From assembly GCA_036937835.1 (NCBI GenBank), contig CM072878.1, forward strand, positions 15,666,001-15,730,000: a stretch of DNA of 64,000 bases, in the 5' to 3' direction. The DNA comes from Pampus argenteus (taxonomy: Eukaryota > Chordata > Actinopteri > Scombriformes > Stromateidae). A program made the position numbers and the translations under genes. The notes under the pieces were generated by a model that was not told the origin of the DNA, did no database searches, and saw only the letters and a list, made by a program, of their open reading frames with translations. Below, one piece after another: positions 24,801-36,635 of the stretch (its first letter is position 1; every line of letters begins with the position of its first letter).

Positions 24801-26297
24801 TACACGAGTATGATGTGTCCTCAGTTGAAGCCGGTAAGAGCATTTAAGACTGAAAACACAAAATAAAAAGTTGAACTGAACTCAGTGGAAAGTTTAGTCA
24901 GTGTTTGAGTCCCTGTCTGTGTGTGTTGTTGTGTTGCAGGGATCATGGCAGGTTCTCCGTGCGCTCCTGAGATTATAAGAAGACTGAAAACAAACATGAA
25001 TATGAAAGAGATAACAGTGAGCGCTTACATGCTTACCTGCTTACCTACTTAGTAGCTTCTCAAGCAAATTATAATATTTTATATTTTTTTCTTTTACAGG
25101 TAGCTTATGGAACCACTGAGAACAGCCCTCTTACATTTCTGGGATTCCCACAAGATGCAGACGATCTGAAGACAAATACAGTTGGATGTATCATGCACCA
25201 CACTGAAGTATGTTTTATTTTTTTTATAACCGGCTTTGTTGACATGTCGCCATGACAACACCGTGACTTAAAGTATAACTGTGTTACTGTAGGCTAAAGT
25301 GGTTGACCCCGCTACAGGGGAGATTGTCCCACTTGGGGCCTCAGGAGAGCTGATGATCAGAGGCGCTTGTGTGATGCATGGGTACTGGGAGGATCCTGAG
25401 AAAACCAGAGAGACTATCACCCAGGACCGCTGGTACAGGACTGGGTAAGATGCTGTATGTACTATGTGTACTGAATGCTATGGATGCATCCTAAGGAGGG
25501 GCACGGGTTGATGCATGTTTTTTCTTTTCTTTTTTTTTGTACACAGGGACACAGCCAGCCTGAACAGTTTCGGATATTGCCGTATTGAAGGACGTATAAA
25601 GGACATGATCATCCGAGGAGGGGAGAACATCTACCCTGCTGAGATAGAGCAATATCTCTTCACGCATCCCAAAGTGCACGAGGTGCAGGTGAGACTCCGA
25701 ACCACTGGAGGTCAGCAAAGAACCGTATAAGGAGACAACCTGAACCGTTGGTGTTTAATATATGCATTTCATGAAAAATATACAGTAATACATGATATAT
25801 TAATGAGATGTAAGGGGGGTAATTCCTCATTCTAGGTGTTCTATTTCTCTGTCTGTTTCCAAGGTGGTTGGAGTGAAAGATGAGAGGCTGGGTGAGCAAG
25901 TGTGTGCCTGCATCAGACTGAAGGAGGGTCAAACCTCCAGTACGGAGGAGATAAGAGCGTTCTGCAAAGGCCAGGTGAGAGTCGGTGACATAAAATGTTT
26001 GAAAGCTCGACATAAACAAACTCAGAGAGCACTTGTGTTAAGTTTTTTCTTTTTTCTCTAGATTTCTCACTTCAAGATCCCTCACTATGTTATATTTGTA
26101 GACAGCTACCCCCTAACTGTGTCTGGAAAGGTAGGATACTCCTGCTCTACACCGATGCATCTAAACTGTATCAAGATGATCGTCATGACTTATGTTTGAT
26201 TAATGCAAACTGAAACTGAAACGGCTGCCATTTTGTCTTTTTCTAGATCAAGAAGAATATATTAAAGGAGGAAATGGAGCAGAAATTGGGACTTTAA
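21831..26297 (+). CDS. acsf2: Medium-chain acyl-CoA synthetase, mitochondrial (acsf2), 16 coding exons
   Basis: Activates medium-chain fatty acids to acyl-CoA with ATP, in the mitochondrion. Exons: 21831-21952, 22548-22743, 23232-23360, 23588-23641, 23811-23929, 24042-24204, 24320-24415, 24494-24645, 24742-24833, 24940-25016, 25100-25207, 25293-25444, 25547-25688, 25864-25974, 26062-26130, 26247-26297. Phases agree throughout, giving 610 aa (human ACSF2 615). The ATP-binding loop [12 protein letters not shown] starts at residue 260. YGTTE is at 403-407, YRTGD at 484-488, [16 protein letters not shown] from 502, and the catalytic lysine of PLTVSGK is K594. The first 40 residues are rich in Ser, Arg and Leu with almost no acidic residues, like a mitochondrial presequence. 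I chose the ATG at 21831. An in-frame ATG at 21723 would add 36 residues and is less likely. The gene is in tandem with slc16a5 and tail-to-tail with ndel1. Confidence 0.95.
23500..23575 (+). mobile_element. Degraded SINE/LINE 3' tail in acsf2 intron 3
   Basis: The stretch GGCCCTTTGAGAACTGTG followed by ATAAATATACTTGACTTTA resembles the common 3' tail of fish SINE/LINE copies (CCTTTGAGAC...GCTATATAAATAAACTTGACTTGA). No promoter head is recognisable. The assignment is by pattern only. Confidence 0.4.
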
Positions 26298-26420
26298 TTT
26301 TGTGGACTGATGGATCGTCTGCACTTTCCTTTTACTTTTAATACAGATGTAGAACAAGATAAACCTCACTCTTTTTAACTTTGTTGTATAAAAATAAAGT
26401 GATACTTTAGCATCTTTGAG
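26298..26420 (+). other. acsf2: acsf2 3' UTR and poly(A) signal
   Basis: AATAAA at 26393-26398 is about 96 nt after the stop. Cleavage is expected near 26410-26420. Confidence 0.6.
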
Positions 26421-26566
26421 GTACTTTTTCTGGTTTAATCATTAATATGGAGTAAACTCCATGCACAAATGAAGGCCATGAGATTTGACTGAAAGAAAAA
26501 AAAAGAGATTACGCAGCATATTTATCATTTCAATCTTTATTTACTTAAACAATTTTGACAAAACAA

Positions 26567-26608
26567 TTTGCTATAATACAACGGCTTTAACCATTGTATT
26601 ATAGCAAA
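26567..26608 (-). repeat. 18-bp stem-loop near ndel1 poly(A) signal
   Basis: Arms 26567-26584 and 26591-26608 are complementary over 18 bp with a 6-nt loop. The one non-Watson-Crick position is C-A on the + strand but a G-U wobble in the - strand transcript. As RNA, the stem is therefore continuous only in the ndel1 sense. Confidence 0.8.
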
Positions 26609-27882
26609 ACTCGTTATTTGAACACATGCCATACAGATTCTGAAATAAATAGGGCCTTATAATGCCAAATGTTAATATGTACAAATGTGGTAGGCAAAAT
26701 TACCATCCTTACAAGCTATGTACACCGACTGTCGAACACACTATAGTAACAGGCTCTCATAGTTCCCAAAATAACATCTTATATAATATATATGCTCCTG
26801 GCTATCAAGACAGGGAGCGATACAGAGGAAAAATGGATTCAGATACAATTTTTGGGATGTAAAATGAATGCAGAGCCAATAGCAAACCAGCTAAAAATCC
26901 AAGAGTCACACAATAACAATAATAAGCAAAATGTGCTGCTTGAAACAAAAAGCCTCAGCGGACCATACGTTCACATACACCAGCCAGTCTCAAAATGGAT
27001 CCTTATTTCAGCTTTTACCGTTTTTGTTCCTTTTGTGTTGGTTTCAAGAGTTTTATAGACCCAGATTTACAGTCATATCATGAATCAACCGGGAATAAAT
27101 GCCACGATATCAGAATGAGGTAAATGAGCCTGTCACAACATAATCAACAAACAAACAAACAAAAAAACATTTAACATTAAAAAAGGCAAAACTGTTCAGA
27201 TATCCAAAAACTCGACATCTGTAAGGAGCCGTTTGCTTAAGTGCAGGTTTTAACCCCAGAGGACAGAACCAGCTGATATATCCACGCTGCAACGTGGAGA
27301 CTACCGAATGAGCGAGTAGCCAGTAACAAGAGGAACGGCTGCGCTATGGCTACATGGCTTTGAACGATCAACATTCACTTCAGTCATTCCTGTGAATATG
27401 GGGTCCAGCCATACCTCTCCAACCCCACATTACACACGCAAGAAAATAGCAAACAGGAAATGCTGCATTTTAAAGCATACTGTGAGATAAATTAGTAAAT
27501 TTGAACATATCCCTTTTTAAATATAATACATTCAGAATTGAAATTAGTTTAACTGTGCAATTAAAGTGAAAGTACAGGAAAAAAAAAGAAGGTTCAGAGG
27601 AAGTCGAGGTCTGTTAGCGACCTTTTGTCAGGGATAGTAGCTCTCAGATGAACAGTGGAACTTAAGTATAACTTTGCCACTTCAAAAGTCGATGTTTGCA
27701 ATGACATTCATACAAACACAATACAGCACAGCTTTAGGCACATGCAAAGTATGTGGTAGGAGCATATGCACATGACTGTGCACCTACTCACAAATGCACT
27801 TAGAGCTGCAATCTGGAGGCATAATAATTGTATAGTTGAGGCCTCTCTTGCACACATCAAGTTCAAAAATGCACACGCCCAG

Positions 27883-27886
<4 letters not shown>

Positions 27887-27934
<48 letters not shown>
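27887..27934. repeat. (CA)n microsatellite
   Basis: About 24 CA units on the +, reading as (UG)n in the ndel1 3' UTR. Confidence 0.95.
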
Positions 27935-27937
<3 letters not shown>

Positions 27938-28054
27938 CCTTTAAACATCCTCTCTCTCTTTCTTTCACACAAACACACAATGTAATGGTCTTTCAAGTGT
28001 CCTCTCTGTTCCCACATTATGTTGGGTGGAAAAGGTGTGTGAAGTGGGAATGCC

Positions 28055-31000
28055 TCACACACTCAGGGGGAGCATGCCTGGTGGAGACACGGCTCTGGAT
28101 GACGCCATGGAGGTCAAGGAGCTTGGGTCCAATCCATTAACAGTCCTGCAGTTTCAGAAAACACGGTAAAAACACTTGGGACAATAATTATAATTACTTT
28201 CTGTTTGTTCGGCTGCGGTGTCTCATCTGTTTGTTATAGGAACAAAACTGTATGCCAAAGACTCACGTTTTGTCAAAGTACGTGGTATGTATAGAGTGAG
28301 AGAACTTCGTGGCGTTGCTGTTGATGAGTGTGCCGTTGTCAGTGGAGAAAGTCTTTCTTGCTGCTTGGTCTTTGGCAAAGTTCCTACAGGCAGCGAGTTT
28401 GGACTCCAAAGCCTAAATGACAAAGCAAAGAAATACAATCTGTATTTAGCGTCATCATAAATATTTTCCTTTTGTCCTGTGATACAGGACACATTGTTCC
28501 TTGGCCCTCTGCAACCTATGCACAATGTTAGAAGTATTGTTAGAGTATTTGTTGAGTAAAGGTAAGTATTAATTGTATTTTGTTAAAAAGGAATAATACC
28601 TACCCCGACTTTTCTGAGGAGATCACCAACAATGTTGAGAGCTGAGATTCGAGCAGAAGGAGTGAGGGATGAGGTGCCACAGCCATTGGTCAATGCTAGA
28701 GGACACAAGCCAGTATTAGATTCACATACAAGTGGATTTCCTATCGCTAGTGTGCAAACACGAGTGACATTAATCCTGACCTTTCGGGCTGATAAAGGGG
28801 TGCTCCGTGCACTTTCCTACAGGTGTTGCTGGGAGAGATAAAGATGCCTGTACTGCTGAATCCATCTTGTCAATGTCTAAGGTGGGTGAGCTGGGTGCTG
28901 ACATCCTGTCTGTAGTTCTCTCCCGTACTGCCAGCTCCTGTCTGAGGTCTGCAGAGGACAGAGTCAAACTCATGACATACTCCTCAACACTGATGAAATA
29001 TTGCCTGACAAACAGCTTCGTTTCTGTCCGTACCTCGTGCTTCATCTTTCAGCCGCTGCACAGATACGAGAAGTGATTCCTTCTCATCCAGCTCGCTCTC
29101 CAGGAAGGCATTTCTCTCGATGGCCTGGTTCAAGCGGCCCTCAAAGTCCTCAAGAGACACTATTGTCGCCCTGCACGTAGAGGTTGAGGAGAACAACTGT
29201 TAAAATATTTTATGTTGACTACAGTAGCTTCTGTCACTAAAAAAAGTCTATTTTCTATTTTCATCTCAAAAGGCTCAAGGTAAAATTTGTTGCTCATCTT
29301 AATCTTAAACACAGATATGTATCATAACTTAACATAACAAATGCATGCATCTACAGCTTGTCTCATTTAAAAATGGCAGAATGAAAGTTGATACTTGTTT
29401 GTACTGTCTATTATGAGACGTATTGCGCTGTGTGCTGACCTTTTGGCTCTCTCCAGGTCATCGTTAGCCTGCTCAAGCTCCCGGACGTATTTGTGGAGCT
29501 GCTCCTTGATGCTGCGTGTCTGGCCCAGGTCATCCTCCAGCATAGAAATCTGTTTATAACTCTGGGCATACTGTTGCTCCAGCTTCTCCTGATAAGAGAT
29601 GGATAGAGTGAGCAGGAGAAATAAATGAATGTAGAGGGAAAAAAAAGACCTTTTAAAGAGATCGACTGTTCCAGGAAAAATCCATCTTAATTTTTTTTTT
29701 TTTTTTTGCTGAGGTATGCAGTATGAAAAGTACCTTTTGCTATTATATGTACAATACAACAGTCATTTACAACAGCAGGAGAAACCGGAAGACTCATAAA
29801 ACAGCTACTCAAGATGTTCTTCCACATTATTTCATTTTCATAGGGCCTTTAAAAGGGCCTCTTTGTTCTCTACAGTATAGCCAGTGGCCCTTAAGGCACA
29901 AAGACAGTAAATCATGATTCATGATCTCTTTGGCGTATTTACACAGCTCGCTTACACATTAACTGCAACTAGCATGCTTGCACATATATTGGGATACATG
30001 TGAAAAATAACAATACTTTTCTGTGTTGTGCACAGTGACCAAACAAGTGCAGTGAAAAAAAATATGACCACTGTTCATGCTTGTTGTGATCTATTTTGTT
30101 CCTCTTTATCCTGACATCCGATTAAGGAGTGCTGGAAGATTAACACCTACATATGAGACATTGGACCTTGTCCTCAGGATCTAACAGATGACCTCTTACA
30201 TAACCACAAATTAGTGGTATAACCTCAGGGCAAGTAAGTCAAATATACATGACAAGTCAGGCCCAGTTACCTTGAGGTTGCCCATCTCGTTCTTTAGTCG
30301 CTCATTCTCACTTTGCAGGTCTCGCAGGCGGTGTTCAGCCTGGCTGAGCTGTGCCTCCAACTCAGCCTCCAGCTCCCGGCTCCCTTCCTGGAACTCCTGC
30401 AGCTCCTCCTGAGCGTCATGGCAGCTGGATGGTACAAACAAACACACAGTGGGGACAGACAGAAACAATCATTGTCAATTAATGGCTATTCACTGTTCAC
30501 TGTCCTCCATTCAGCTCTATGGAGCTGACTGGCTAAATGACCGTGGGCCAGAGCTCTAGAAAACTGCCTGGCTTTTGTCCTGTAAGATGAGCCAGGCTCT
30601 GGCATGTTCTAGTAGCTTTATCTCCCACAGTCAGAAGTAAACCTGCATGAAAAGCCAGTCAGATATTTGTAGATTTTTAACCTTCAATCCTGCCTCTGCC
30701 AAACAGGAAACAGTGTGCGGCTCAGCAATGTCGAGTTAAGCATTCTAAATATACAGGTCTGAAGAGACAGCTGACCTGTGACAGGCCTGCTGTCATGTGT
30801 CCTCAGCTGTGTAAGAGGTTAAAGGTCAGGGGGGTGAAGAGAAAATGAGAGAGCACAGAAACAGGTTGAGGATATGGGCTAAAAAACAAAAAAAAAAAAA
30901 AAACATGTATACACTGGTTCATTATTACAGAGATCTGAGATGTGTATGTGGATCTAAGTAAACATGTTAGTGTGGAATAGCAGGGAACAATAAGCATCTA

Positions 31001-32332
31001 TGGCAGTAATCTCTGAATCCAAGTAATCTCAACAGCCTGTTTTCTGCAGGTCAGGGGTGCACATGCATGATGACACCACGGTTAACGCCGGTCTGAGATC
31101 AGCTGACTTGTGCTGGGATAATGGCCTCACAGTGGCTCTACACAGCCCTGGAATCCATGAATCAGTTGTCATGCCGAGTCGTTCCTCACATACCAGCGCT
31201 GCAGCGGCTGCCTCATCAGCACGTTGGGCCCTATGACTCCTCTGTTTAACAGCCACCATTACAGCTTTTTTTTATTGTGTGAAGTAGAAAAGCATGAAAA
31301 AACACTGAATGGGTGACAAAAAATGAGTGCATCTAGCCACAATAAAATATAGAAAAAGATAAAAGTTAAAAAATTGTCACTATCTCAAGAGATAATTTTC
31401 AATAGATAACGAATAAATCCAGCTTCCCGAGAAAATATACACACCAAAACATGTGTGATTCAAGCCACAGCTAATCATGTACTGGGAGCTTTTTTTTTTA
31501 TTTCCATGGCTTGATGTTTTTTCCACTTATGTACCCACAGCAGGAATTTCTTGGAAAACCACCGGGATATTAACCCTCTCTGCACAGTTTTACCCTTCCT
31601 CTGAGACAGTGCCAGAAATAGAAAACACAGACGGGCCTAGTTCAACAAAGATTTACACGACCCTCACCCAACAACAGTTGTGGTTTCCCTTTAAGAAGTC
31701 AAAGATGTCAATTCCTCCTGAGTAAGCCGTAGCTGTTTGTGGACGCAGATTTCAAAAAGCTTGTCTGATCATTTGCCTTTTATGGGAAGCCTTCTGTGCT
31801 GAAACTTTTAACAGAGACATATCCACAAATATGTCACAAACATGTGGTTAAATAAAATGAGAAAATGATTGTGTAACCATGTCTTTCATAACTACAGACA
31901 TAGTCAGCAACTTATTACCCAAGAGTGAGCGTCTACAACTTTTTAAACAAAGTTGACTTACTGCTGTTCCATGGATCCATGAATATTGGCTCAAGGTTTT
32001 TTACTGGACACGTCATTAAATAAACTATGACGCAATGTTACATAACCCAATTTCTACGAATAAGCTTAGTAAGCAAACAAATATATTCTCCATGTACAAA
32101 AAGAAAAATAAAGCAGAATATCTAGTGTGTCATGACTGATGTTAACAACATAATAAATAACATGTCTGAATGTATTTGCTGTGTAAGATGACCTATATTA
32201 GGCTACATTGCCCAACTCTACTTGTCATATGATCCTTAAATTGTACCTTTTCTTATATTTGAGGGCTTGTGACTTCCAGTAGTCAACTTCTTCATCCTTT
32301 GACGAAAATTTGGGAATCATCTCTGTGTCCAT
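28055..32332 (-). CDS. ndel1: Nuclear distribution protein nudE-like 1 (ndel1), 8 coding exons
   Basis: Cytosolic coiled-coil cofactor that links LIS1 and cytoplasmic dynein in nuclear migration, mitosis and neuronal migration. Coding exons on the - strand: 32332-32247, 30424-30271, 29588-29440, 29170-29034, 28948-28781, 28695-28604, 28412-28267, 28145-28055. They join in phase to 340 aa (human NDEL1 345). The start is [21 protein letters not shown]. The coiled coil (about residues 20-190) includes [57 protein letters not shown] and [17 protein letters not shown]. The C-terminal half has [41 protein letters not shown] and the terminal PGMLPLSV. The exon containing the ATG also holds 11 nt of 5' UTR, and a noncoding first exon ends at 34790. 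Teleosts often have ndel1a and ndel1b, and I cannot say which copy this is. Confidence 0.95.
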
Positions 32333-32616
32333 GTCAGGGCACCCTGAGAATTAAAGAGACATAATGATTGAGGTTAAATGTAGGCCAAGCATTTAAAAGT
32401 AAAAAGAGAGAGATGCAGGTGACCCAAACATGGTACAACACGTTGGCATGCAGAATCAGGCACATCGCATTCCCTTCTTATCACAAACCTGAACCACCAG
32501 ACACATCAAGATTAAAAAGTGAGATCGGCACGGCCGTGTCCCCCTGCCGCTCTGAGGTCATGTCATACTGAGTTACTCGTGAATCAGTGACTGCAGCCGC
32601 AGCCTCTGATGGGAAA

Positions 32617-32643
32617 ATTCAGCCTCCTCTTAAGAGGCTGAAT
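32617..32643. repeat. 10-bp inverted repeat with nested palindrome
   Basis: ATTCAGCCTC / GAGGCTGAAT with a 7-nt loop. The overlapping CCTCTTAAGAGG is itself a 12-bp palindrome, so two alternative folds exist. It lies in ndel1 intron 1. Confidence 0.7.
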
Positions 32644-34789
32644 CTTGTTAACTGATTCTGAGTTCTTTCTATAACTCTACAGCCTTGAATAATATGTGAT
32701 AGTGGCCTGTTAAAGTGGGCCCTCTTCCTCATTCAGTTTCTAACCCCCTTACAGCTCAACTCATGTGATGCCAACATAACTAATTCGTTATCGGCACCCC
32801 ATGTTCATTAAGTGAGGCTAATGGCAAACAGATCAAAGCTGTCTGTTGCAGCCTTGTTCTGATGTTTTGACGAAAGAGTTGAAAACCGCCCTATTTGTGG
32901 TATTACTGTGGTAACACTTCACTAGACAGTTGTTCTTCATATCTGGTGAGCTATTAAACTTTGCCTCCGTCTGATCTATGTAGACCAACTAGCCAGGTTT
33001 TAAAAAAATAATTATACACATCTGCAAAGAGCAGCTGTGTGTGTGTTTTCCATGTGTGTCTGTGGGAGGGGGGAATACAGCTGCAGCCCACAACACTCCC
33101 AACGCTGTAGCTCCAGGATTATTCATAATGTGCCAAGAGCTTATAAGGATTTCCTGCAGACACGACGGACAACAGTGAAGGTAGCACAGGAAATCCTATA
33201 GCTGGACTAAGGGCCAAACAAAATCAACAAGTTTAGGCAGTAACGATCATATTAGTCTTGAATAATGTAGTTAGCCATTATAGTTGTATTTTAACTTCAC
33301 CAGCTCAACTTGAGCCTCAACGAGGATGTTATTTTCTTCGCAAAGAAAAATATGGTATAGACTCAGAGGGATGTGGAGGCAGAGGCAGGGCCGCCAACTC
33401 TTCCCTTTAGAAATTCCTCAGAGATGGCGTCATCAACAATTTGCTCACTACAGGCCCCTCACGTGTCAGCACGCTGCTTAGGAATTCACGGGAGAAACTG
33501 GAGACCAAAATACTGTAATACAGTGGAGAAAGGCAAATAATCCCAAAACTGCTATGATGTAATGTGCTCTCTATTGATTCCCTGTAGGTCACTAAAAAGT
33601 GTGAGCAACACAAGAGGGTGTTGTTTCTATGGTGATTCACCTAAATGGGAGAAACACCACTCCCAAAAAAAAAAAAGACAAGGCTATTTACAGTATCAGC
33701 CCATTGATGAGACACATAAATCACATGGGTTAATAGAGGTTTATGCTGTTCTCATATTCCTACCAAAGGTATTTTTTACATATTTAGGACAAATGAGGAC
33801 AGACTGGCGCTGTACTTGTAACATAATAAGAGAAAGTTTAAACTATAATCACACAACGGGTCAAGTGTTGCGACTCTGCTGTTATCTCTCATTTCATTTC
33901 AGCATCCTTTGGAGCGGTGTCATCTTGACCCCTGGATCTATTTGTCTGTTGTAACAATACCAGGAGGACAGGGCCCGATAAGTGAGCAGACATGGCGATG
34001 GTAACGGTGACACTTCACTAACTGTGGAGCCATCTGGAAATTACAGGCAGGAGAGAATAGTAGAGAGAGTTTCCTTGTCTCTACATCCTCTTTCATTGGA
34101 GATGACACAGTGCTTACTAAGGGTTTTAGTCACATTTTTATACAGCGAGAGAGGCCTGTGAGAGGGGTGAGGTAGCCTCTTGGTAGCCTTATTGATTTGA
34201 TTCAATATTGATAATAAATCAAACCAGCATCTTTACAGGGTGTGGTGGTAATGCTCCACTAACCTGGACCCATATTTTTGGTCCCTTGTATTAATAGAGG
34301 AGATTCAGTATAATAATATTGTATGTGAAAGTTATGAAAGTGAACAACAATCGCAGCTTTACAGTACAAATGACAAATATATATATTTATAATTTACAGA
34401 CATGTATTTTAAAGATATATATTAAAAAACAGCTCTAAAACTTTCATTCATCAGGCCGAATTTAACTGAACAGGGTGTTGTTTTATTTTAGCAGCTAGCT
34501 TAACGTTCATTTAAACGCTGCTGTCAATGTGTTTGACAACATAAACAGTAGCTGTTTAAAGACAACAGAAAGAGCCAAAAAACAGACTGAAATAAAAAGT
34601 AAAATGTATAGATAGTGTAGCATAGGAGCCAAAAAATAAAAAAATAAATAAAACAAAGAGGAAAGCTCTCGACATTTGAACCGAGGTCGAGCTGTCACCA
34701 CACAGCAGCCGCAGCTGAAAGCATAACGGCTCATTTACACGAACAAGTCAAACGTTTAAACCGACTAATTTCACGGTAAAGTTCAATAC

Positions 34790-34960
34790 CTGCTCATGTG
34801 AAACAGGTGTCCAACTGTCTTCTTCTGTATCAGCAGGTCTCCTCCCAACCGGCGTTACATCCAACACACAGCAAACACACACACACACACATACAGCTCT
34901 CCCGCTTGGCCTCGGAAGATACTGAAGTGTAAGAGCTGTGTTTAGGAAATTGCCAACGCG
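34790..34960 (-). other. ndel1: Putative ndel1 noncoding first exon
   Basis: On the - strand the stretch ends in GAGCAG|GTATTG (donor at 34789). The next acceptor used is CTCAG before 32343, which opens the start-codon exon. The upstream edge is set by the CRE/ETS promoter cluster and is approximate. Confidence 0.5.
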
Positions 34961-35045
34961 TCTCCCGGAACTGACGTAAATCCTGACGTAAGCGCACGCG
35001 TTGACGTCCCACGCATTGTCATCCCTTAACTGGGCGGGGCTACAG
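34960..35045. promoter_or_regulatory. ndel1 core promoter with CRE cluster
   Basis: Three CRE-type sites lie within 36 bp: TGACGTAA at 34972-34979, TGACGTAA at 34984-34991 and TGACGT at 35002-35007. An ETS-type CCCGGAA (34964-34970) and a GC box (GGGCGGGG, about 35031-35038) flank them. The area is CpG-richer than its surroundings and lies just upstream of the ndel1 first exon. Confidence 0.55.
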
Positions 35046-35192
35046 TAGAAGTAGGTCTATTATAATCAGCCGCGCCTCCTTTTGGGAGCAGAAAGCTCCT
35101 GCAGTAGATGAGGATGCAGACACATGGACCACTTTTACCGTGAATCAGGACATTTTTTATTTTTTAAACCGTAGTAACAATTCATAGCTACG

Positions 35193-35206
35193 GTTGCTAT
35201 GGCGAC
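35193..35206. promoter_or_regulatory. RFX X-box-like motif
   Basis: GTTGCTATGGCGAC matches 13 of 14 positions of RTTGCCATGGYRAC. It lies between the ndel1 promoter and rnf222. Confidence 0.4.
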
Positions 35207-35376
35207 GATGCTTGTCTAACTTTTTTTTTTTTAATTACCCCAAACCGTGACCTCCATGGTTATTCACCTAAACCTAACCAGACTAACTTTAACTATGGTG
35301 ACCGTTGTCACACCATAAAACATAATTATTCACTATTATCTTTTGGTTGTAGATTACATAGTTTTTACTGCAGTGA

Positions 35377-35388
35377 CCACAAGGTGGC
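35377..35388 (+). promoter_or_regulatory. CTCF-like core motif
   Basis: CCACAAGGTGGC, in context GTGACCACAAGGTGGCGTG, matches 11 of 12 positions of CCASYAGRKGGC. It lies between the divergent ndel1 and rnf222 genes. Confidence 0.4.
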
Positions 35389-36017
35389 GTGTGATTACCA
35401 GAGAATAGACCACCACATATAGACCAAGAAAAAACATGTCATTCCTTAATAGGTTTTAAATCAGTGTGTATGGTATCTGATAGGCTAATACATTATTTAT
35501 TTATTTCACCACTGCTACATACATTTTTATGTCTCAGCCTGCTGAATTGAGGATTAAAATTCAAGCATCTACCTAAATGTAACAGTGAATAGCCCTACAG
35601 TAAGAACTAAACACTGGCAACACAATAGATTAGAATTGCCATTTAAGAAAATTGACTTGACACTGGACAAAAACATAAATATATACCTTTTTTGGAAATT
35701 ATTAAGATATAATAATAGACACGAAACTATAAACTAATATTGACAGTCTTCAAAGAATGTGAGCAGAAGTTGCCACATTTGTGGAAAATGTCATGTGAAC
35801 CTGCTGGGCCACTTGAAGTGCCAATAAAGCAGCCAGAGAAACTTATCAGTCAGTGCAGACACAGACAGACAGACAGGTGGCAGACCCTGTTTTACAAGGC
35901 GTTGCTCTCACCTCCACCCACAACCAAAAGTAAAGAAAGTCAACGGGGAAATAACTTCATTTACCAAGGAGTCTACTTCTGAATTATTTCGGTGGATATT
36001 TTATATTGCCTTCTTAT

Positions 36018-36635
36018 ATGGCATTTTACGAGGAAGATGGGCAGGAGGAGGCACGGGAGTGTCCGGTGTGCTATGAGTATCTGTCGGGCACTGAGAGGAC
36101 TCTGAGCTGCGGACATGTATTCTGTCACGACTGCCTGGTCAAAACTCTGGTCAGCGTCAACAGGAATGGCAACATTAGAGACACCATCGTCTGTCCCATC
36201 TGTCGACATCTTACATTTATCAAGAAACAAAAGGAAGCGCAGGTGACCGTGGAGGCGGACAAGGATTCAAATGCGGGACAGACCCTGGAGGTGCCTCTTC
36301 CTCCGGAGCTCCAGAGCGCACGGCGCGCCTCCAGGGACAGTTTACCGAGCGACATTAACTGGATCGCTCGATGCTTCAGGGGGATCTCTGAACGAGCCCG
36401 TCGACAAAGGTTGATCAGCCCCGGTCATAATACATCCCAGATCTTCATCATAAGCGCTCAAGGGAGACCTATGGCTGATGATGATGCGCTCAGCGTTGTG
36501 ATGACTGTGGTTCAACCCCAACGCAGGCGAATACGCAGGGTTTGCACAACTGCTCAGTGTCTGCTTGTGTTGCTGTCAGCGTTTACTTTACTTGCACTGG
36601 TGGCTGCAACTTTACCCTGGATTTTATTGGCATAG
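36018..36635 (+). CDS. rnf222: RING finger protein 222 (rnf222), single coding exon
   Basis: Probable membrane-anchored E3 ubiquitin ligase, 205 aa (human RNF222 about 220). The C3HC4 RING has ligands C15, C18, C31, H33, C36, C39, C59 and C62, with the block TLSCGHVFCHDCLVK shared with human. A central Ser/Arg-rich region contains SQIFIISAQGRPM, matching SQIFVISRHGMPL of the human protein. The C-terminus (about residues 178-205) is one hydrophobic helix ending LPWILLA, consistent with a tail anchor and a cytosolic RING. The start is the ATG at 36018; no upstream in-frame ATG is needed. It is head-to-head with ndel1, as I recall for human 17p13.1, and convergent with arhgap44. Substrates are unknown. 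Confidence 0.92.
   Translation: MAFYEEDGQEEARECPVCYEYLSGTERTLSCGHVFCHDCLVKTLVSVNRNGNIRDTIVCPICRHLTFIKKQKEAQVTVEADKDSNAGQTLEVPLPPELQSARRASRDSLPSDINWIARCFRGISERARRQRLISPGHNTSQIFIISAQGRPMADDDALSVVMTVVQPQRRRIRRVCTTAQCLLVLLSAFTLLALVAATLPWILLA

Larger units (their letters stand above)
26515..28054 (-). other. ndel1: ndel1 3' UTR with poly(A) signal
   Basis: The - strand carries AATAAA at 26542-26537 downstream of the ndel1 stop, giving a 3' UTR of about 1.5 kb. It includes a (TG)n tract in the sense transcript (27887-27934) and an 18-bp hairpin (26608-26567) 24 nt before the poly(A) signal. Confidence 0.55.

Noticed and set aside
36006..36017. TTG start extending rnf222 by four codons
   Set aside because: Non-ATG start; the ATG at 36018 directly precedes the acidic N-terminus and RING.
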